This document shows, in pieces, positions 24,799 to 35,231 of a stretch of 64,000 nucleotides of DNA; position 1 is the stretch's first letter, and each line of letters begins with the position of its first letter. Position numbers and translations under genes: made by a program. The stretch is from NCBI GenBank assembly GCA_963803735.1, contig CAWDNV010000012.1, positions 1 to 64,000 of the forward strand, written 5' to 3'. The notes beneath the pieces were generated by a model that saw nothing but the letters and a program-made list of their open reading frames with translations, was not told the origin of the DNA and ran no database searches. This stretch comes from Palsa-189 sp963803735. Its GTDB lineage: Bacteria; Acidobacteriota; Terriglobia; Acidiferrales; UBA7541.

Positions 24799-26289
24799 GT
24801 GTCCACCGATCTCATCAAGCGGGTCCTGAATACGATTTCCCGGCATGCGATGTTAAGGGCCGGTGAGCGTGCAGGCCTCGCCGTCTCAGGCGGTTCTGAT
24901 TCGGTGGCCCTGCTCCGGATTTTGCACGAAGTAAGCAGCGAACAAGGAATTCGCCTGATAGTGCTGCACTTCAACCACGGCCTACGAGGGGCGGATTCGG
25001 ATGGCGACGAACATTTCGTCGCAGCGTTGGCGGCTCACCTCGATCTTCCATTCTTTTCCGGCCGTGAAGATGTGGCTGGTGTCGCGCGCACAAAACGCTG
25101 GAATTTGGAAGACGCTGGGCGGCGGCTACGTTATCGATTCTTCGCCGACTTAGTAGCAGAAGGGCGAATTGACCGCGTGGCTGTGGCGCATACGAGCGAT
25201 GACCAAGCGGAGACGGTCTTAGCGCGAATCCTCCGGGGAACGGGGCCCTCGGGCTTGGCAGCGATTTATCCGGTGAACGGACACGTAATCCGTCCACTGC
25301 TCGAGGTTAGACGCGCTGAGTTGCGAGGATATTTGCACGATCTGCGTCACCCGTGGCGAGAAGACGCGAGCAACCACGATCAGTCGCGGCTGCGGGCCCG
25401 ACTGCGCCACCGGGTTCTGCCAATGTTGGAAAGCCAGATTCAACCCGCGGTCGTCGCCCATTTGAGCCGTCTGGCCGAAAGGTCTCGGGAAGACGAAGCT
25501 TACTGGAAGGCAATGACTCGCACGTTACTGGGGTCTCTTGTAGAGCGAGAAGGCAACCTCCTGCGCATCCGTTGCGCAGATGTATTAAAACCGTATTCGA
25601 ACGGTAGTGTGCTCCTGGGCAATGATTTACCCAAGGAGGCGCGATCGGCAGTTTCAAAGCGGCTGATCCGCGAAATTATTAGTGAACTGCGCGGTCATAG
25701 CCGGCAATGGACTGCCGATCACGTGGAACGTGTTAGCCAGATGGCGGCGTCGGGTTCAAGTGGCTCTCGCGTTGAATTGCCGGGAGTAATTGTAGAACGA
25801 TGCTTTGAGTGGCTGCGGTTTTCGCGTGCCAAGGAACCAACGAGCGAATATGCCGCCAGCTTGGAAGGAAATCGCTACGTTTCTCCGAGTTTCTCAAGGG
25901 TTGTCACGCTCGGAAATCTCGGGGAATCCACCGTGGTTGCGGTGCCCGAAATCGAACGTCGGTTTCACCTGAAAGTGGTTGACTGGCACCTCTTGGGGAG
26001 CGACACTGAGGCGTACAAGCTAGCATTAGACAAGGACTTGCTCCACACACCTTTGGTTCTGCGCAATTGGCGTCACGGTGACTCCTTCCGGCCAAAGGGG
26101 CGGCGCAGCTCCCGCAAACTCAAGCTGTTCTTCAGCATGAAGCAGGTGGCCGTGCCGGATCGGGAGGGTTGGCCAGTTTTAACGAGCGCGGATGTTCTGG
26201 TATGGACGCGGGGCTTGCCTGTGGCAGCGGATTTCGCCGCCGGAGCGGCAACTCGCGCGGGAGTGATTATTTCGGAGGAAAAGATTTGA
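24799..26289 (+). CDS. tilS: tRNA(Ile)-lysidine synthase
   Basis: 496 residues. The PP-loop ATP-binding motif is LAVSGGSDSVALLRIL (SGGSDS at 30-35), followed by VLHFNHGLRGADSDGDEHFV and VAVAHTSDDQAETVLARILRGTG, which define TilS. The C-terminal third carries the TilS substrate domain (LVLRNWRHGDSFRPKGRRSSRKLKLFF is its core). It converts C34 of the CAU-anticodon tRNA-Ile to lysidine and is essential. GTG start at 24799. Its stop codon overlaps the TTG start of hpt, and the order tilS-hpt-ftsH is a widespread operon. Confidence 0.93.
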   Translation: MSTDLIKRVLNTISRHAMLRAGERAGLAVSGGSDSVALLRILHEVSSEQGIRLIVLHFNHGLRGADSDGDEHFVAALAAHLDLPFFSGREDVAGVARTKRWNLEDAGRRLRYRFFADLVAEGRIDRVAVAHTSDDQAETVLARILRGTGPSGLAAIYPVNGHVIRPLLEVRRAELRGYLHDLRHPWREDASNHDQSRLRARLRHRVLPMLESQIQPAVVAHLSRLAERSREDEAYWKAMTRTLLGSLVEREGNLLRIRCADVLKPYSNGSVLLGNDLPKEARSAVSKRLIREIISELRGHSRQWTADHVERVSQMAASGSSGSRVELPGVIVERCFEWLRFSRAKEPTSEYAASLEGNRYVSPSFSRVVTLGNLGESTVVAVPEIERRFHLKVVDWHLLGSDTEAYKLALDKDLLHTPLVLRNWRHGDSFRPKGRRSSRKLKLFFSMKQVAVPDREGWPVLTSADVLVWTRGLPVAADFAAGAATRAGVIISEEKI

Positions 26290-26867
26290 AACCGGCCCTG
26301 GAGCCTGTTTACACCTCCCAGCAATTGGCTCAAAGGGTAACGGCATTAGGGCGAGCGATATCCGGAGACTATGGGGATCGAACCCTGGATATCGTGGTAA
26401 TGCTCGATAGCGCATTTGTTTTTGCGGCGGATTTGATCAGGCGGATCTCCTGCCCAGTGGTTTGCCATTTCGTATGGGCGGAAATCCGAGACGTTCAGTT
26501 TAGCGGGCATGACCGGAGAGAGATTTATTTTAGCCGGCCTCCGCGTCTGGAGAAGCGGGACGTGCTCGTCGTCGATGCCATAGTTCAATCTGGTCTGACA
26601 CAGGATTTTCTATTGAAACGGCTTCAAGAGACCCGTCCGCGTTCGTTGAAGTTAGCTACACTTTTCGATAAGCCATCGGAGCGAAAGGTCGACCTCAAGC
26701 CTGATTACTTTTGCTTCGATGCAGCATCTAAATATCTGGCAGGATACGGTCTTGCGGGCAGCCGCGGGTGGTACCGTAACGTGCCATACGTGGGTATGCA
26801 GCCGCGCCGGGCGCGACGCTTAGGGTTGGCCGGGCAGGCAGCTACGCGTAAGGAAAGAAAGAGGTAA
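26286..26867 (+). CDS. hpt: hypoxanthine phosphoribosyltransferase
   Basis: 193 residues. VYTSQQLAQRVTALGRAIS, LDIVVMLDSAFVFAADLIRR, and the PRPP-loop region KRDVLVVDAIVQSGLT are the HPRT landmarks; the C-terminal KPDYFCFDAASKYLAGYGL fits too. In the PRPP motif the usual DDI is DAI, a mild departure. It salvages hypoxanthine and guanine with PRPP. The frame is open back to 26169 inside tilS, but GGAGG lies seven bases before a TTG at 26286 that overlaps the tilS stop (TTGA); that start matches the family N-terminus. Confidence 0.88.
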   Translation: MKPALEPVYTSQQLAQRVTALGRAISGDYGDRTLDIVVMLDSAFVFAADLIRRISCPVVCHFVWAEIRDVQFSGHDRREIYFSRPPRLEKRDVLVVDAIVQSGLTQDFLLKRLQETRPRSLKLATLFDKPSERKVDLKPDYFCFDAASKYLAGYGLAGSRGWYRNVPYVGMQPRRARRLGLAGQAATRKERKR

Positions 26868-26870
26868 AGC

Positions 26871-28805
<1,935 letters not shown>

Positions 28806-28842
28806 GGTCCGGAACGGCAGGCTCCGATCGATTGAATCTTAA

Positions 28843-28869
28843 GGGCGCCTTCGGGCGCCCTTTTTTTTC
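28843..28869 (+). terminator. intrinsic terminator after ftsH
   Basis: GGGCGCC (28843-28849) and GGCGCCC (28854-28860) form a seven-pair stem around a TTCG loop, followed directly by a run of eight T. Textbook rho-independent terminator closing the tilS-hpt-ftsH operon. Confidence 0.93.
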
Positions 28870-28925
28870 TGGCGTGCTGGCTGTGGTTCCTGCAATGCGG
28901 TTCATGCAAACAGTCCCGGAAGGCG

Positions 28926-28931
28926 TACAAT
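28926..28931 (+). promoter_or_regulatory. -10-like hexamer placed for leaderless transcription
   Basis: TACAAT lies exactly six bases before the ATG at 28938, the spacing expected when transcription starts at the start codon itself. There is no usable Shine-Dalgarno site in front of this gene. The same arrangement occurs before the genes at 33096 and 41850. Confidence 0.4.
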
Positions 28932-28937
28932 CAGGCT

Positions 28938-29243
28938 ATGGCAAAGAAATCTGCACCCGTTGAAGTCGTTTGCCCCTGCTGCCAGTCGAAGCTTGTGATT
29001 GACGCCCACTTGGCGACCGTTTTGTCGCATACGACGCCGCAAAAAGCAGCTCCTGATGTGGATATCTCGGATTCGGCACGCATTCTAGCGGAGCAGGAGC
29101 GGCGGCGCGAAGACAAGTTCCGCGAATCGTGGGTGGCGGAAAGCAAGAAGGAAGACGTTCTCGCTCGCAAGTTCGAAGAAGGACTCAAGAGGGCACGCGA
29201 GGGTCCGGCAGAAAAGCCAGTCCGCGATTTTGATCTTGAGTAG
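28938..29243 (+). CDS. small CPxCC zinc-ribbon-like, charged helical protein
   Basis: 101 residues. The N-terminus has VVCPCCQSKLVIDAHLATVLSH, a single cysteine knuckle (CPCC) as in half zinc ribbons; the rest is a long charged helix (ILAEQERRREDKFRESWVAE and onward) likely to form a coiled coil. I recognise it only as an uncharacterised protein of a type found in Acidobacteriota. Two such chains could share a zinc ion. It stands alone between the ftsH terminator and the VWFA gene. Confidence 0.6.
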   Translation: MAKKSAPVEVVCPCCQSKLVIDAHLATVLSHTTPQKAAPDVDISDSARILAEQERRREDKFRESWVAESKKEDVLARKFEEGLKRAREGPAEKPVRDFDLE

Positions 29244-29280
29244 CACTGCACTTTGTAGATAGCCGGGCATCATCTCCGTG

Positions 29281-30474
29281 ATGAAATTGCCTGCGAAATA
29301 CCACATCCGGATTCGACCTCTTCTTCCTGTTGCCGCCCTATGTGCGTTGGTCGCGGGAATAGGCCCATCAGCGGCGGCGCAGAATTCAAAGCTTCCGCGC
29401 CCGCGTGTTCTTGAGAACGAAGTGCGGATATCACGTGATCCGTCGACTGGCGAGATGCGCACGATTCCTGCGGGAGACGGCACTTCTGCAAGCGCGGGGC
29501 TCGCGCCAATCATTCGTTCAAGCGTAGCCTTGGTCGAGGTACAGTGCACTGTTACGGCTCCCGACGGGACGCGTGTGCGTGGGCTCACGCAAGACGATTT
29601 CCGCCTGTGGGAAGACAGCGTCGAGCAGAAAGTAGCTTCCTTCGATGCTGCGACAACGCCTGCGAGTATCGCGCTCGTCATCGACGCCAGTCCCAGCATT
29701 TATCGCGAACTGGGAGACATGCGCGGCGTTGCTCAATCCATAGCGAAATCATTGCAGCACGAGGACGAAGTTGCTGTTGTGGCGTTTGCGGACGAGACGC
29801 ACTTGCTGCTGCCGTTTTCGCGCGATCGCACTCTCCTCAACTCCGCGCTAACCTCGCCGGAACTCGCCCATGTAGCGAACTCCTCGCAATCGTTCATTTA
29901 CCAGGCCGCTTATCTCACCGCTGTTCGGCTTCTAAGCGCACGCGCCGGGCGCAAAGCAATCATTCTTCTCACCGACGGCCAAGATAGTGCCTTGGGACTC
30001 ACCTGGGATCCGGAAAGTATGTTCCCGGCGGCTGGGGCAAATAAGTCTCTGACGTTTCAGGATGTGGCGCGTGTAATCGCCGCGAGCGGTATCGAGCTCT
30101 ACGTTATTTCAACCGAGCCGCGGCCTCCGGTACTTACGAGCGATTGGCTTTCCGGGCATACGGAGCAGCCGCTGATAACTGCGGCTGCACGTAACTCGGG
30201 AATTCCACTTTACACACTTTATCTTGCCGAGCTTGTACGGCAGGTCGGAGGCGGACTGTATTTTCTCCGCGAAATTGGCAGCCTCGCCGAAATCTATCGC
30301 ACCATTGCCTTGCAGTTGAATGCGGAATACACGTTGGGATATTACCCGGCTGCGGGTGTGACGAATCCCGGCTGGAGGAAGTTGAAAGTGGAGTTACGCC
30401 AGGGTGCAGAGGTTGCAACAATCCCCCAGATCGCCTATCGCACTGCCTACTACGTTCCGGCATCCCCCCGCTAG
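29281..30474 (+). CDS. VWFA-related domain protein, acidobacterial type
   Basis: About 397 residues. A signal peptide (LLPVAALCALVAGIGPSAAAQ) precedes the phrase VQCTVTAPDGTRVRGLTQDDFRLWED, which defines the VWFA-related acidobacterial family, and a von Willebrand A domain with the metal site DASPS (DxSxS, about residue 138) and ILLTDGQDS. It ends with LQLNAEYTLGYYP and YRTAYYV, also typical. Exported, presumably periplasmic or surface-bound; the ligand is unknown. ATG at 29281 is preferred over GTG at 29278. Confidence 0.85.
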   Translation: MKLPAKYHIRIRPLLPVAALCALVAGIGPSAAAQNSKLPRPRVLENEVRISRDPSTGEMRTIPAGDGTSASAGLAPIIRSSVALVEVQCTVTAPDGTRVRGLTQDDFRLWEDSVEQKVASFDAATTPASIALVIDASPSIYRELGDMRGVAQSIAKSLQHEDEVAVVAFADETHLLLPFSRDRTLLNSALTSPELAHVANSSQSFIYQAAYLTAVRLLSARAGRKAIILLTDGQDSALGLTWDPESMFPAAGANKSLTFQDVARVIAASGIELYVISTEPRPPVLTSDWLSGHTEQPLITAAARNSGIPLYTLYLAELVRQVGGGLYFLREIGSLAEIYRTIALQLNAEYTLGYYPAAGVTNPGWRKLKVELRQGAEVATIPQIAYRTAYYVPASPR

Positions 30475-30508
30475 AAACTCCCTCGACTGCCATATAACAT
30501 GTACGCCT

Positions 30509-31402
30509 ATGTTTACTCGCCGGCGATACCGCCTGCCCTTGCCTTCGCGCACCCTCCGCCTTGGCGAGCGCACCCTGATCATGGGAATACTCAATGTGAC
30601 TCCGGACAGCTTCTACACCGGGGGACGTTTTCCCGATGCGCCATTGGCGATTGAGCGAGCGTTCGAACTGGAAAAGGCAGGCGCGGACATTCTCGACATA
30701 GGCGGAGAGTCGACGCGGCCCGGCGCTGATCCGATCAGCGCAGACGAGGAGATCGGCCGGATTTTGCCGGTGCTCGAAGGACTTCAGGGCAAATTGCGTA
30801 TTCCCATTTCGCTTGATACGCAGAAAGTGGCGGTTGCAGAAGTGGGCCTGCGAAACGGAGTAAGAATCATCAATGACGTCAGCGGCCTTCGAACCGATCC
30901 CCTATTGGCCCAGCTTGTAAAGAGCCGAGGCGCCGCTTTAATTCTGATGCACATGCGCGGCGCTCCCAGATCGATGCACAAAGGGCCATTTGCGCATGAC
31001 GTGATCCGCGATATCGTCCAAGGCTTGCGCGCGTCGATTGCCACCGCGCGCCGAGCGGGCATTTCAAAATCAAAACTTCTCCTCGACCCCGGCATCGGTT
31101 TCGGTAAGAACTATAAGCAGAATTTCCAAGTACTTGCACGTCTGCCGGAGCTAGCTCGCATGGGCTATCCTCTCGTGGTGGGGCCTTCGAGAAAAACGTT
31201 CATCGGGTGGGCGCTTGGCGGAAAAGGGCAAGTCTGGCCCGCTGAACAGCGCGAATGGGGAACCGCCGCCGCGATAACCACTGCAATCTTAAACGGCGCG
31301 CACATTGTGCGCGTTCATGACGTCAATGAGATGAAGCAAGTCGCTCAGATTGCGGATTCCGTTCTTTCGGCCGTTCGCCGGGCGCGAGCCCCCGGCGCTT
31401 AG
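30509..31402 (+). CDS. folP: dihydropteroate synthase
   Basis: 297 residues. Diagnostic motifs MGILNVTPDSFYTGGRF and DILDIGGESTRPGADPIS near the N-terminus, IINDVSG, LILMHMRG, LLLDPGIGFGK and VGPSRKTFIG; these cover the pterin-diphosphate and p-aminobenzoate sites. It makes 7,8-dihydropteroate in folate synthesis. The frame is open back to 30404 within the VWFA gene, but homology begins after the ATG at 30509. TAACAT ends eight bases before this ATG and there is no Shine-Dalgarno site. Confidence 0.93.
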   Translation: MFTRRRYRLPLPSRTLRLGERTLIMGILNVTPDSFYTGGRFPDAPLAIERAFELEKAGADILDIGGESTRPGADPISADEEIGRILPVLEGLQGKLRIPISLDTQKVAVAEVGLRNGVRIINDVSGLRTDPLLAQLVKSRGAALILMHMRGAPRSMHKGPFAHDVIRDIVQGLRASIATARRAGISKSKLLLDPGIGFGKNYKQNFQVLARLPELARMGYPLVVGPSRKTFIGWALGGKGQVWPAEQREWGTAAAITTAILNGAHIVRVHDVNEMKQVAQIADSVLSAVRRARAPGA

Positions 31403-31457
31403 GCGGGCTATAATCTGTAGTTACGCGTTAGCACTCAGCTTCTCGGTGGGGCAGCCT

Positions 31458-33038
31458 TTGCTCAAGCGGAACTTCTCATTAGGATTCCTGGCAGTCTGGT
31501 TTCTCATTACCGCTTCGGCGACAGCGCAGCTTTCTGCGCCCGAGCCTGATCCGCTCGCGCGCATGCGTCAGGCGGCAGCTGCAAATTCACAAACGTGCTC
31601 AGAAAGTGAGCTATCTGCCTGCGCGCAAGCAGCGCCAAAGATCATTGCTAATGCCCTGGGGGCTTCGCCTCTAGCCGAAAATCTTCGGCGGCTCACCGAT
31701 GGAATCGGCGGCCGCCTTACAGGATCGCCTGCAATGGCGAAAGCGGTGGAATGGGCTGTAGCCGGCTTTCGCGAAGCCGGCGTTGATGATGTACATACCG
31801 AGAAATTCACGATTCCTCACACCTGGAGTGAAGGAGCGACGCATGTCGAGATACTTTCGCCTGCCGGGTTCCCCGTGCACGCAGTCTCCGTTGCTTGGTC
31901 TCCGGCAACTCCAGGCGGACTCGAAGCAGATCTCGTGGACGGGGGTGCCGGCGCTCCAGAAGATTTTGTCCGCGTAGGCATAACAGCGCATGCGGCGATT
32001 CTGCTGGTTCATACCGATATGCTCCGCACCTTTGACGATCTCTTTGCCGAATACTTGCGCAATCCCGGGATCATCGAACGTGCGACCTCGGCGCACGCAA
32101 GCGCCATTCTGTGGATGGGAACGCGCGAGCAGATGCTGCTGTATCGTCATCTGACTGGTCTCGGTCAGGACGGCTCAATCGAGAAATTGCCCCAGGCAAT
32201 CGTCGCGCGCGAGGATGCGCAAAGGCTCGCTCGCGACCTCGCAGCGGGCCTGCGAATTCGCGTTCGCTTGGACCTGCCGAATCGGGTGGGCGGTCCGGCA
32301 GAGGAACAAAACGTCATCGCGGAAATTCGCGGCAGGGAACAGCCCGGCAACTTCGTCGTGCTAGGCGCACACCTCGATTCGTTCGAACTCGGCACCGGAG
32401 CGCTCGACAATGGCTGCAATGCCGCGCTCGTTATTGAAGCGGCCCGCGACATCCATCTCACGGGCCTTCGCCCAAAGCGGTCCATACGTTTCGTACTCTT
32501 TAGCGGCGAAAAGCAAGGCATGCTGGGGTCTTGGGCTTACGTTCGGGCGCATCGAAACGAGCTGGATCGCACCGACGCGGCACTTATTTTCGATGAAGGG
32601 AGCGGGCGCGTGACAGGTTTTTCGCTCGGCGGACGCGCTGACCTCCAATCAGAAGTGCTCCGCCAGGCTTTGACTCCTGTTGCTTCGTGGGGCGTCAATC
32701 ACTTCACCGACGATGCCATTCTCGGTACCGACAACCTGGATTTCCTCCTGGAGGGTGTCCCCAATCTAGTGGCGAACCAGGAGCAGGCTAACTATGTCGC
32801 GAATTACCACGCCTCCTCCGATACCTTCGATAAGGTTGATGTTCTGAACCTTAAGCTGAACACCGCTGTGGCCGGCGTTTTGACCTTCAGTCTGGCCGAA
32901 TTTGCCACTCCCTTAGGGCCGAGGCTTTCCCGATCACAGGTCGATACGCTGCTTAACAAGACCGGACTTGATTCCCAGCTAAAGGCTTTGCAACTCTGGC
33001 CTTATTGGGAAAGCGGCCACCGGGGACGTCAGCCTTAA
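31458..33038 (+). CDS. secreted M28-family metallopeptidase-like protein
   Basis: 526 residues. Signal peptide from TTG at 31458 (LKRNFSLGFLAVWFLITASATAQ), with GGTGGGG upstream. A PA-like insert is followed by the M28 core: GAHLDSFELGTGALDNG (His and bridging Asp ligands), FSGEKQGMLGS (catalytic Glu), IFDEGSGR (Asp ligand) and NYHASSDTFDKVD (His ligand). The usual GEE is GEK here, so the metal-binding Glu after the catalytic Glu is replaced by Lys (codon AAG). The rest of the fold is intact. It would act as an exported aminopeptidase or carboxypeptidase if still active. A TATAAT at 31409-31414 may be its promoter. Confidence 0.82.
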   Translation: MLKRNFSLGFLAVWFLITASATAQLSAPEPDPLARMRQAAAANSQTCSESELSACAQAAPKIIANALGASPLAENLRRLTDGIGGRLTGSPAMAKAVEWAVAGFREAGVDDVHTEKFTIPHTWSEGATHVEILSPAGFPVHAVSVAWSPATPGGLEADLVDGGAGAPEDFVRVGITAHAAILLVHTDMLRTFDDLFAEYLRNPGIIERATSAHASAILWMGTREQMLLYRHLTGLGQDGSIEKLPQAIVAREDAQRLARDLAAGLRIRVRLDLPNRVGGPAEEQNVIAEIRGREQPGNFVVLGAHLDSFELGTGALDNGCNAALVIEAARDIHLTGLRPKRSIRFVLFSGEKQGMLGSWAYVRAHRNELDRTDAALIFDEGSGRVTGFSLGGRADLQSEVLRQALTPVASWGVNHFTDDAILGTDNLDFLLEGVPNLVANQEQANYVANYHASSDTFDKVDVLNLKLNTAVAGVLTFSLAEFATPLGPRLSRSQVDTLLNKTGLDSQLKALQLWPYWESGHRGRQP

Positions 33039-33083
33039 GAAACTGCTCTTCCCATCCATCACGTTTCGTGCCTGCCCTAGGGA

Positions 33084-33089
33084 TATAAT
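33084..33089 (+). promoter_or_regulatory. -10 hexamer placed for leaderless transcription of ruvX
   Basis: A consensus TATAAT ends six bases before the ATG at 33096. AGGGA upstream is too far (12 bases) to serve well as a ribosome site. Suggests transcription starting at or near the start codon. Confidence 0.45.
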
Positions 33090-33095
33090 TACAGC

Positions 33096-33572
33096 ATGGG
33101 TTCTCCTGCTCTGTCCCAAGGTGGAACAGTCCGGAGCGAGGGGCGCGTGCTGGCCATCGACTATGGCCGCAGGCGACTCGGACTGGCCATTTCCGACCCC
33201 CTGGGCGTCGCAGTCCGCCCTCTGGCAACGTGGACCCGCTCGAACCGCCGGCAAGATATCGCCCGCCTGCGTAGTCTGTGTCGCGAACAGGGAGTCAGTC
33301 GGATCGTAATCGGCTGGCCTTTGCATCTCAGCGGCGCTCAGGGTGACATGGCCTCGGAGGCCGCGGGCTTCGCCGATCGCATTCGCAAGGAACTAGGCAT
33401 CCGGGTCGAATTGGTAGACGAACGGCTCAGCAGCTGGGAGGCGGAACAGATCCTGGCTGATGACCATGCCTCCAAGGGGCGCTCGCCCAACCCCAAACAC
33501 CGCAAGCTCGATGAGGTAGCTGCGGCAGTGATTCTGCGCGATTATCTGCAGGGCGTGGGCAGGGGGGCCTAG
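33096..33572 (+). CDS. ruvX: Holliday junction resolvase-like protein (YqgF/RuvX)
   Basis: 158 residues. RNase H-like fold with VLAIDYGRRRLGLAISDPLG (first catalytic Asp), RIVIGWPLHLSG, VELVDERLSSWEAE (Glu) and KLDEVAAAVILRDYL (last Asp). All acidic active-site residues are present. The family is linked to 16S rRNA 5'-end processing and, by fold, to junction resolution. A short N-terminal extension (MGSPALSQGGTVRSEGR) precedes the fold. It is followed by mltG after seven bases, a common pairing. Confidence 0.9.
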   Translation: MGSPALSQGGTVRSEGRVLAIDYGRRRLGLAISDPLGVAVRPLATWTRSNRRQDIARLRSLCREQGVSRIVIGWPLHLSGAQGDMASEAAGFADRIRKELGIRVELVDERLSSWEAEQILADDHASKGRSPNPKHRKLDEVAAAVILRDYLQGVGRGA

Positions 33573-33579
33573 AAGCGAT

Positions 33580-34659
33580 ATGCGCAGGGTCCTTGCCATC
33601 CTAGTTTTAGCAGCCGCAGCCCTGGTGGGGTGGATGGCGGTGTCACTCTCTCTTCCGTATCAGAAATTCCCGTCGGGGGGCGTCTTTGTCGATGTTCCCC
33701 ACGGTGCTTCGCGACGCGCGGTTGCACGTTTGCTGGCGCATCAAGGAGTGATTCGCAGTCGGTGGGCCTTTGAAGGACTGTCTCGCTGGCGGCCCCGGAA
33801 TACTTTGCAGGCCGGCGAATACTTTTTCGATCATCCCGTCAATAGCTTCCAGGTGTTCGATGCAATCGCAAACGGGCGAGTTTACGTTCGTGAATTGATC
33901 GTGCCGGAAGGCTTGTCGATGTTTGACATCGCTGATCTGGTCCAGCGCGAGGACTTTACGAACCGGAACGATTTCTTGGCCGCTGCCCGTAACCCGGCGC
34001 TGATCCAGGATCTTGTGCCTGGAGCGCCAAGTCTGGAGGGTTTCCTCTTCCCAGCAACCTACGAATTCCCGCGGCATCCGACGGGTGAGCAGATGGTATC
34101 TGCAATGGTGGCTCACTTCCGTAAGGAGTGGCTTGGGATCAGCGCTCAGCAGCCTAACCTTTCAGGCCTGCCACTGCAGAAGCTTGTGACACTTGCATCG
34201 CTGGTCGAACGCGAGACGCCGAAACCGGAAGAGCGGCCCATCGTTGCAGGCGTTTTTATTAATCGCTTGCACCATCGCGTCCCTTTGCAGTGCGATCCAA
34301 CCGTGGTGTACGCGCTCGAATTGACTGGAAACTACAACGGTAGCCTGAGTGCGGCTAACCTGCCCTTCGATTCGCCCTACAACACTTATCGTCATATCGG
34401 ACTTCCTCCCGGGCCGATAGCCAATCCGGGTAGTGCGTCTCTAAGGGCAGCGCTCAACCCTTCCGAAACGGACTACCTCTATTTCGTTGCCAATACCGAA
34501 GGTGGCCATTTCTTCGGCAAGACACTTGCCGAGCACAATCACAACGTGACCCTATATCGTCAAAGGCTCGCGGCTCAACGTAGCTCGGCCTCGTCAACCA
34601 GTTCCACGAAGCCGGTACGGTCCGATGCCATCTCTTCTCCGCCCCTGAAACTCCGATGA
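33580..34659 (+). CDS. mltG: endolytic murein transglycosylase
   Basis: 359 residues. One N-terminal membrane helix (VLAILVLAAAALVGWMAVSL) and a YceG/MltG domain: GVIRSRWAFEGLSRWR, GEYFFDHPVN, VRELIVPEGLSMFDIADLV, and the catalytic region TLASLVERETPKPEERPIVA with the active-site Glu, followed by PYNTYRHIGLPPGPIANPG. It cuts nascent glycan strands in the periplasm and thereby sets strand length. Overlaps the next gene by four bases (ATGA). Confidence 0.93.
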   Translation: MRRVLAILVLAAAALVGWMAVSLSLPYQKFPSGGVFVDVPHGASRRAVARLLAHQGVIRSRWAFEGLSRWRPRNTLQAGEYFFDHPVNSFQVFDAIANGRVYVRELIVPEGLSMFDIADLVQREDFTNRNDFLAAARNPALIQDLVPGAPSLEGFLFPATYEFPRHPTGEQMVSAMVAHFRKEWLGISAQQPNLSGLPLQKLVTLASLVERETPKPEERPIVAGVFINRLHHRVPLQCDPTVVYALELTGNYNGSLSAANLPFDSPYNTYRHIGLPPGPIANPGSASLRAALNPSETDYLYFVANTEGGHFFGKTLAEHNHNVTLYRQRLAAQRSSASSTSSTKPVRSDAISSPPLKLR

Positions 34660-35222
34660 ATCCGCAGGGCACCGACACTAAAAAATACGCCATTCTGCAC
34701 ATTGCGCAGGATCTGGGCCTGCAAAAGTTCACGCCTGCGGAAGTGGAGCAAATTCGGCGCCAGCTCATCGCGAAATTAGGCGCGTCGGGAAAAACCTCGC
34801 CTGAATACATCGCCGAAGTCCTGGCCGCGGCCGGGCTGCGCGGCATACTCTCAACAGAGGCTGATACGAATGGCCAGTACGAAGAGGAGTTTCGCGATCT
34901 CCTCCACTTTGCCACCCTGGAAGAGGCGGAGATATGCCTGATGCGTCTGGACGAGCTCTGGCGCAAGTTCCGTTCTGAAGGGCAGCGCGCGGCGGCTGAG
35001 CGAGTGCTCGAAGTAGCACGGCTGGGGCGCCGGCGGGCCGAAATGATCGCCAGAAACCCGCGCGTCGATGCGCACAAACGCGACCAGAAGCGGGAGATTC
35101 TGGAGTGGTTCCGAATTTGGCTGGAAACGCCGGATACATTCTTTGATTGGCTGGACCTGCGTAAGCAATCGCCCGAATACCAGCAGCGCTTCGCCGCCGA
35201 TATTTCGCCCGCCGAAGAGTAG
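34656..35222 (+). CDS. conserved-looking hypothetical protein, helical
   Basis: 188 residues, no family recognised. Mostly alpha-helical and charged: FTPAEVEQIRRQLIAKLG, then YEEEFRDLLHFATLEEAEIC and ARNPRVDAHKRDQKREILEW, ending in DTFFDWLDLRKQSPEYQQRF. No signal peptide or membrane helix, so cytoplasmic. Its start overlaps the mltG stop and the next gene follows after nine bases, so it belongs to a ruvX-mltG operon. Confidence 0.6.
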   Translation: MNPQGTDTKKYAILHIAQDLGLQKFTPAEVEQIRRQLIAKLGASGKTSPEYIAEVLAAAGLRGILSTEADTNGQYEEEFRDLLHFATLEEAEICLMRLDELWRKFRSEGQRAAAERVLEVARLGRRRAEMIARNPRVDAHKRDQKREILEWFRIWLETPDTFFDWLDLRKQSPEYQQRFAADISPAEE

Positions 35223-35231
35223 CTGATAACA

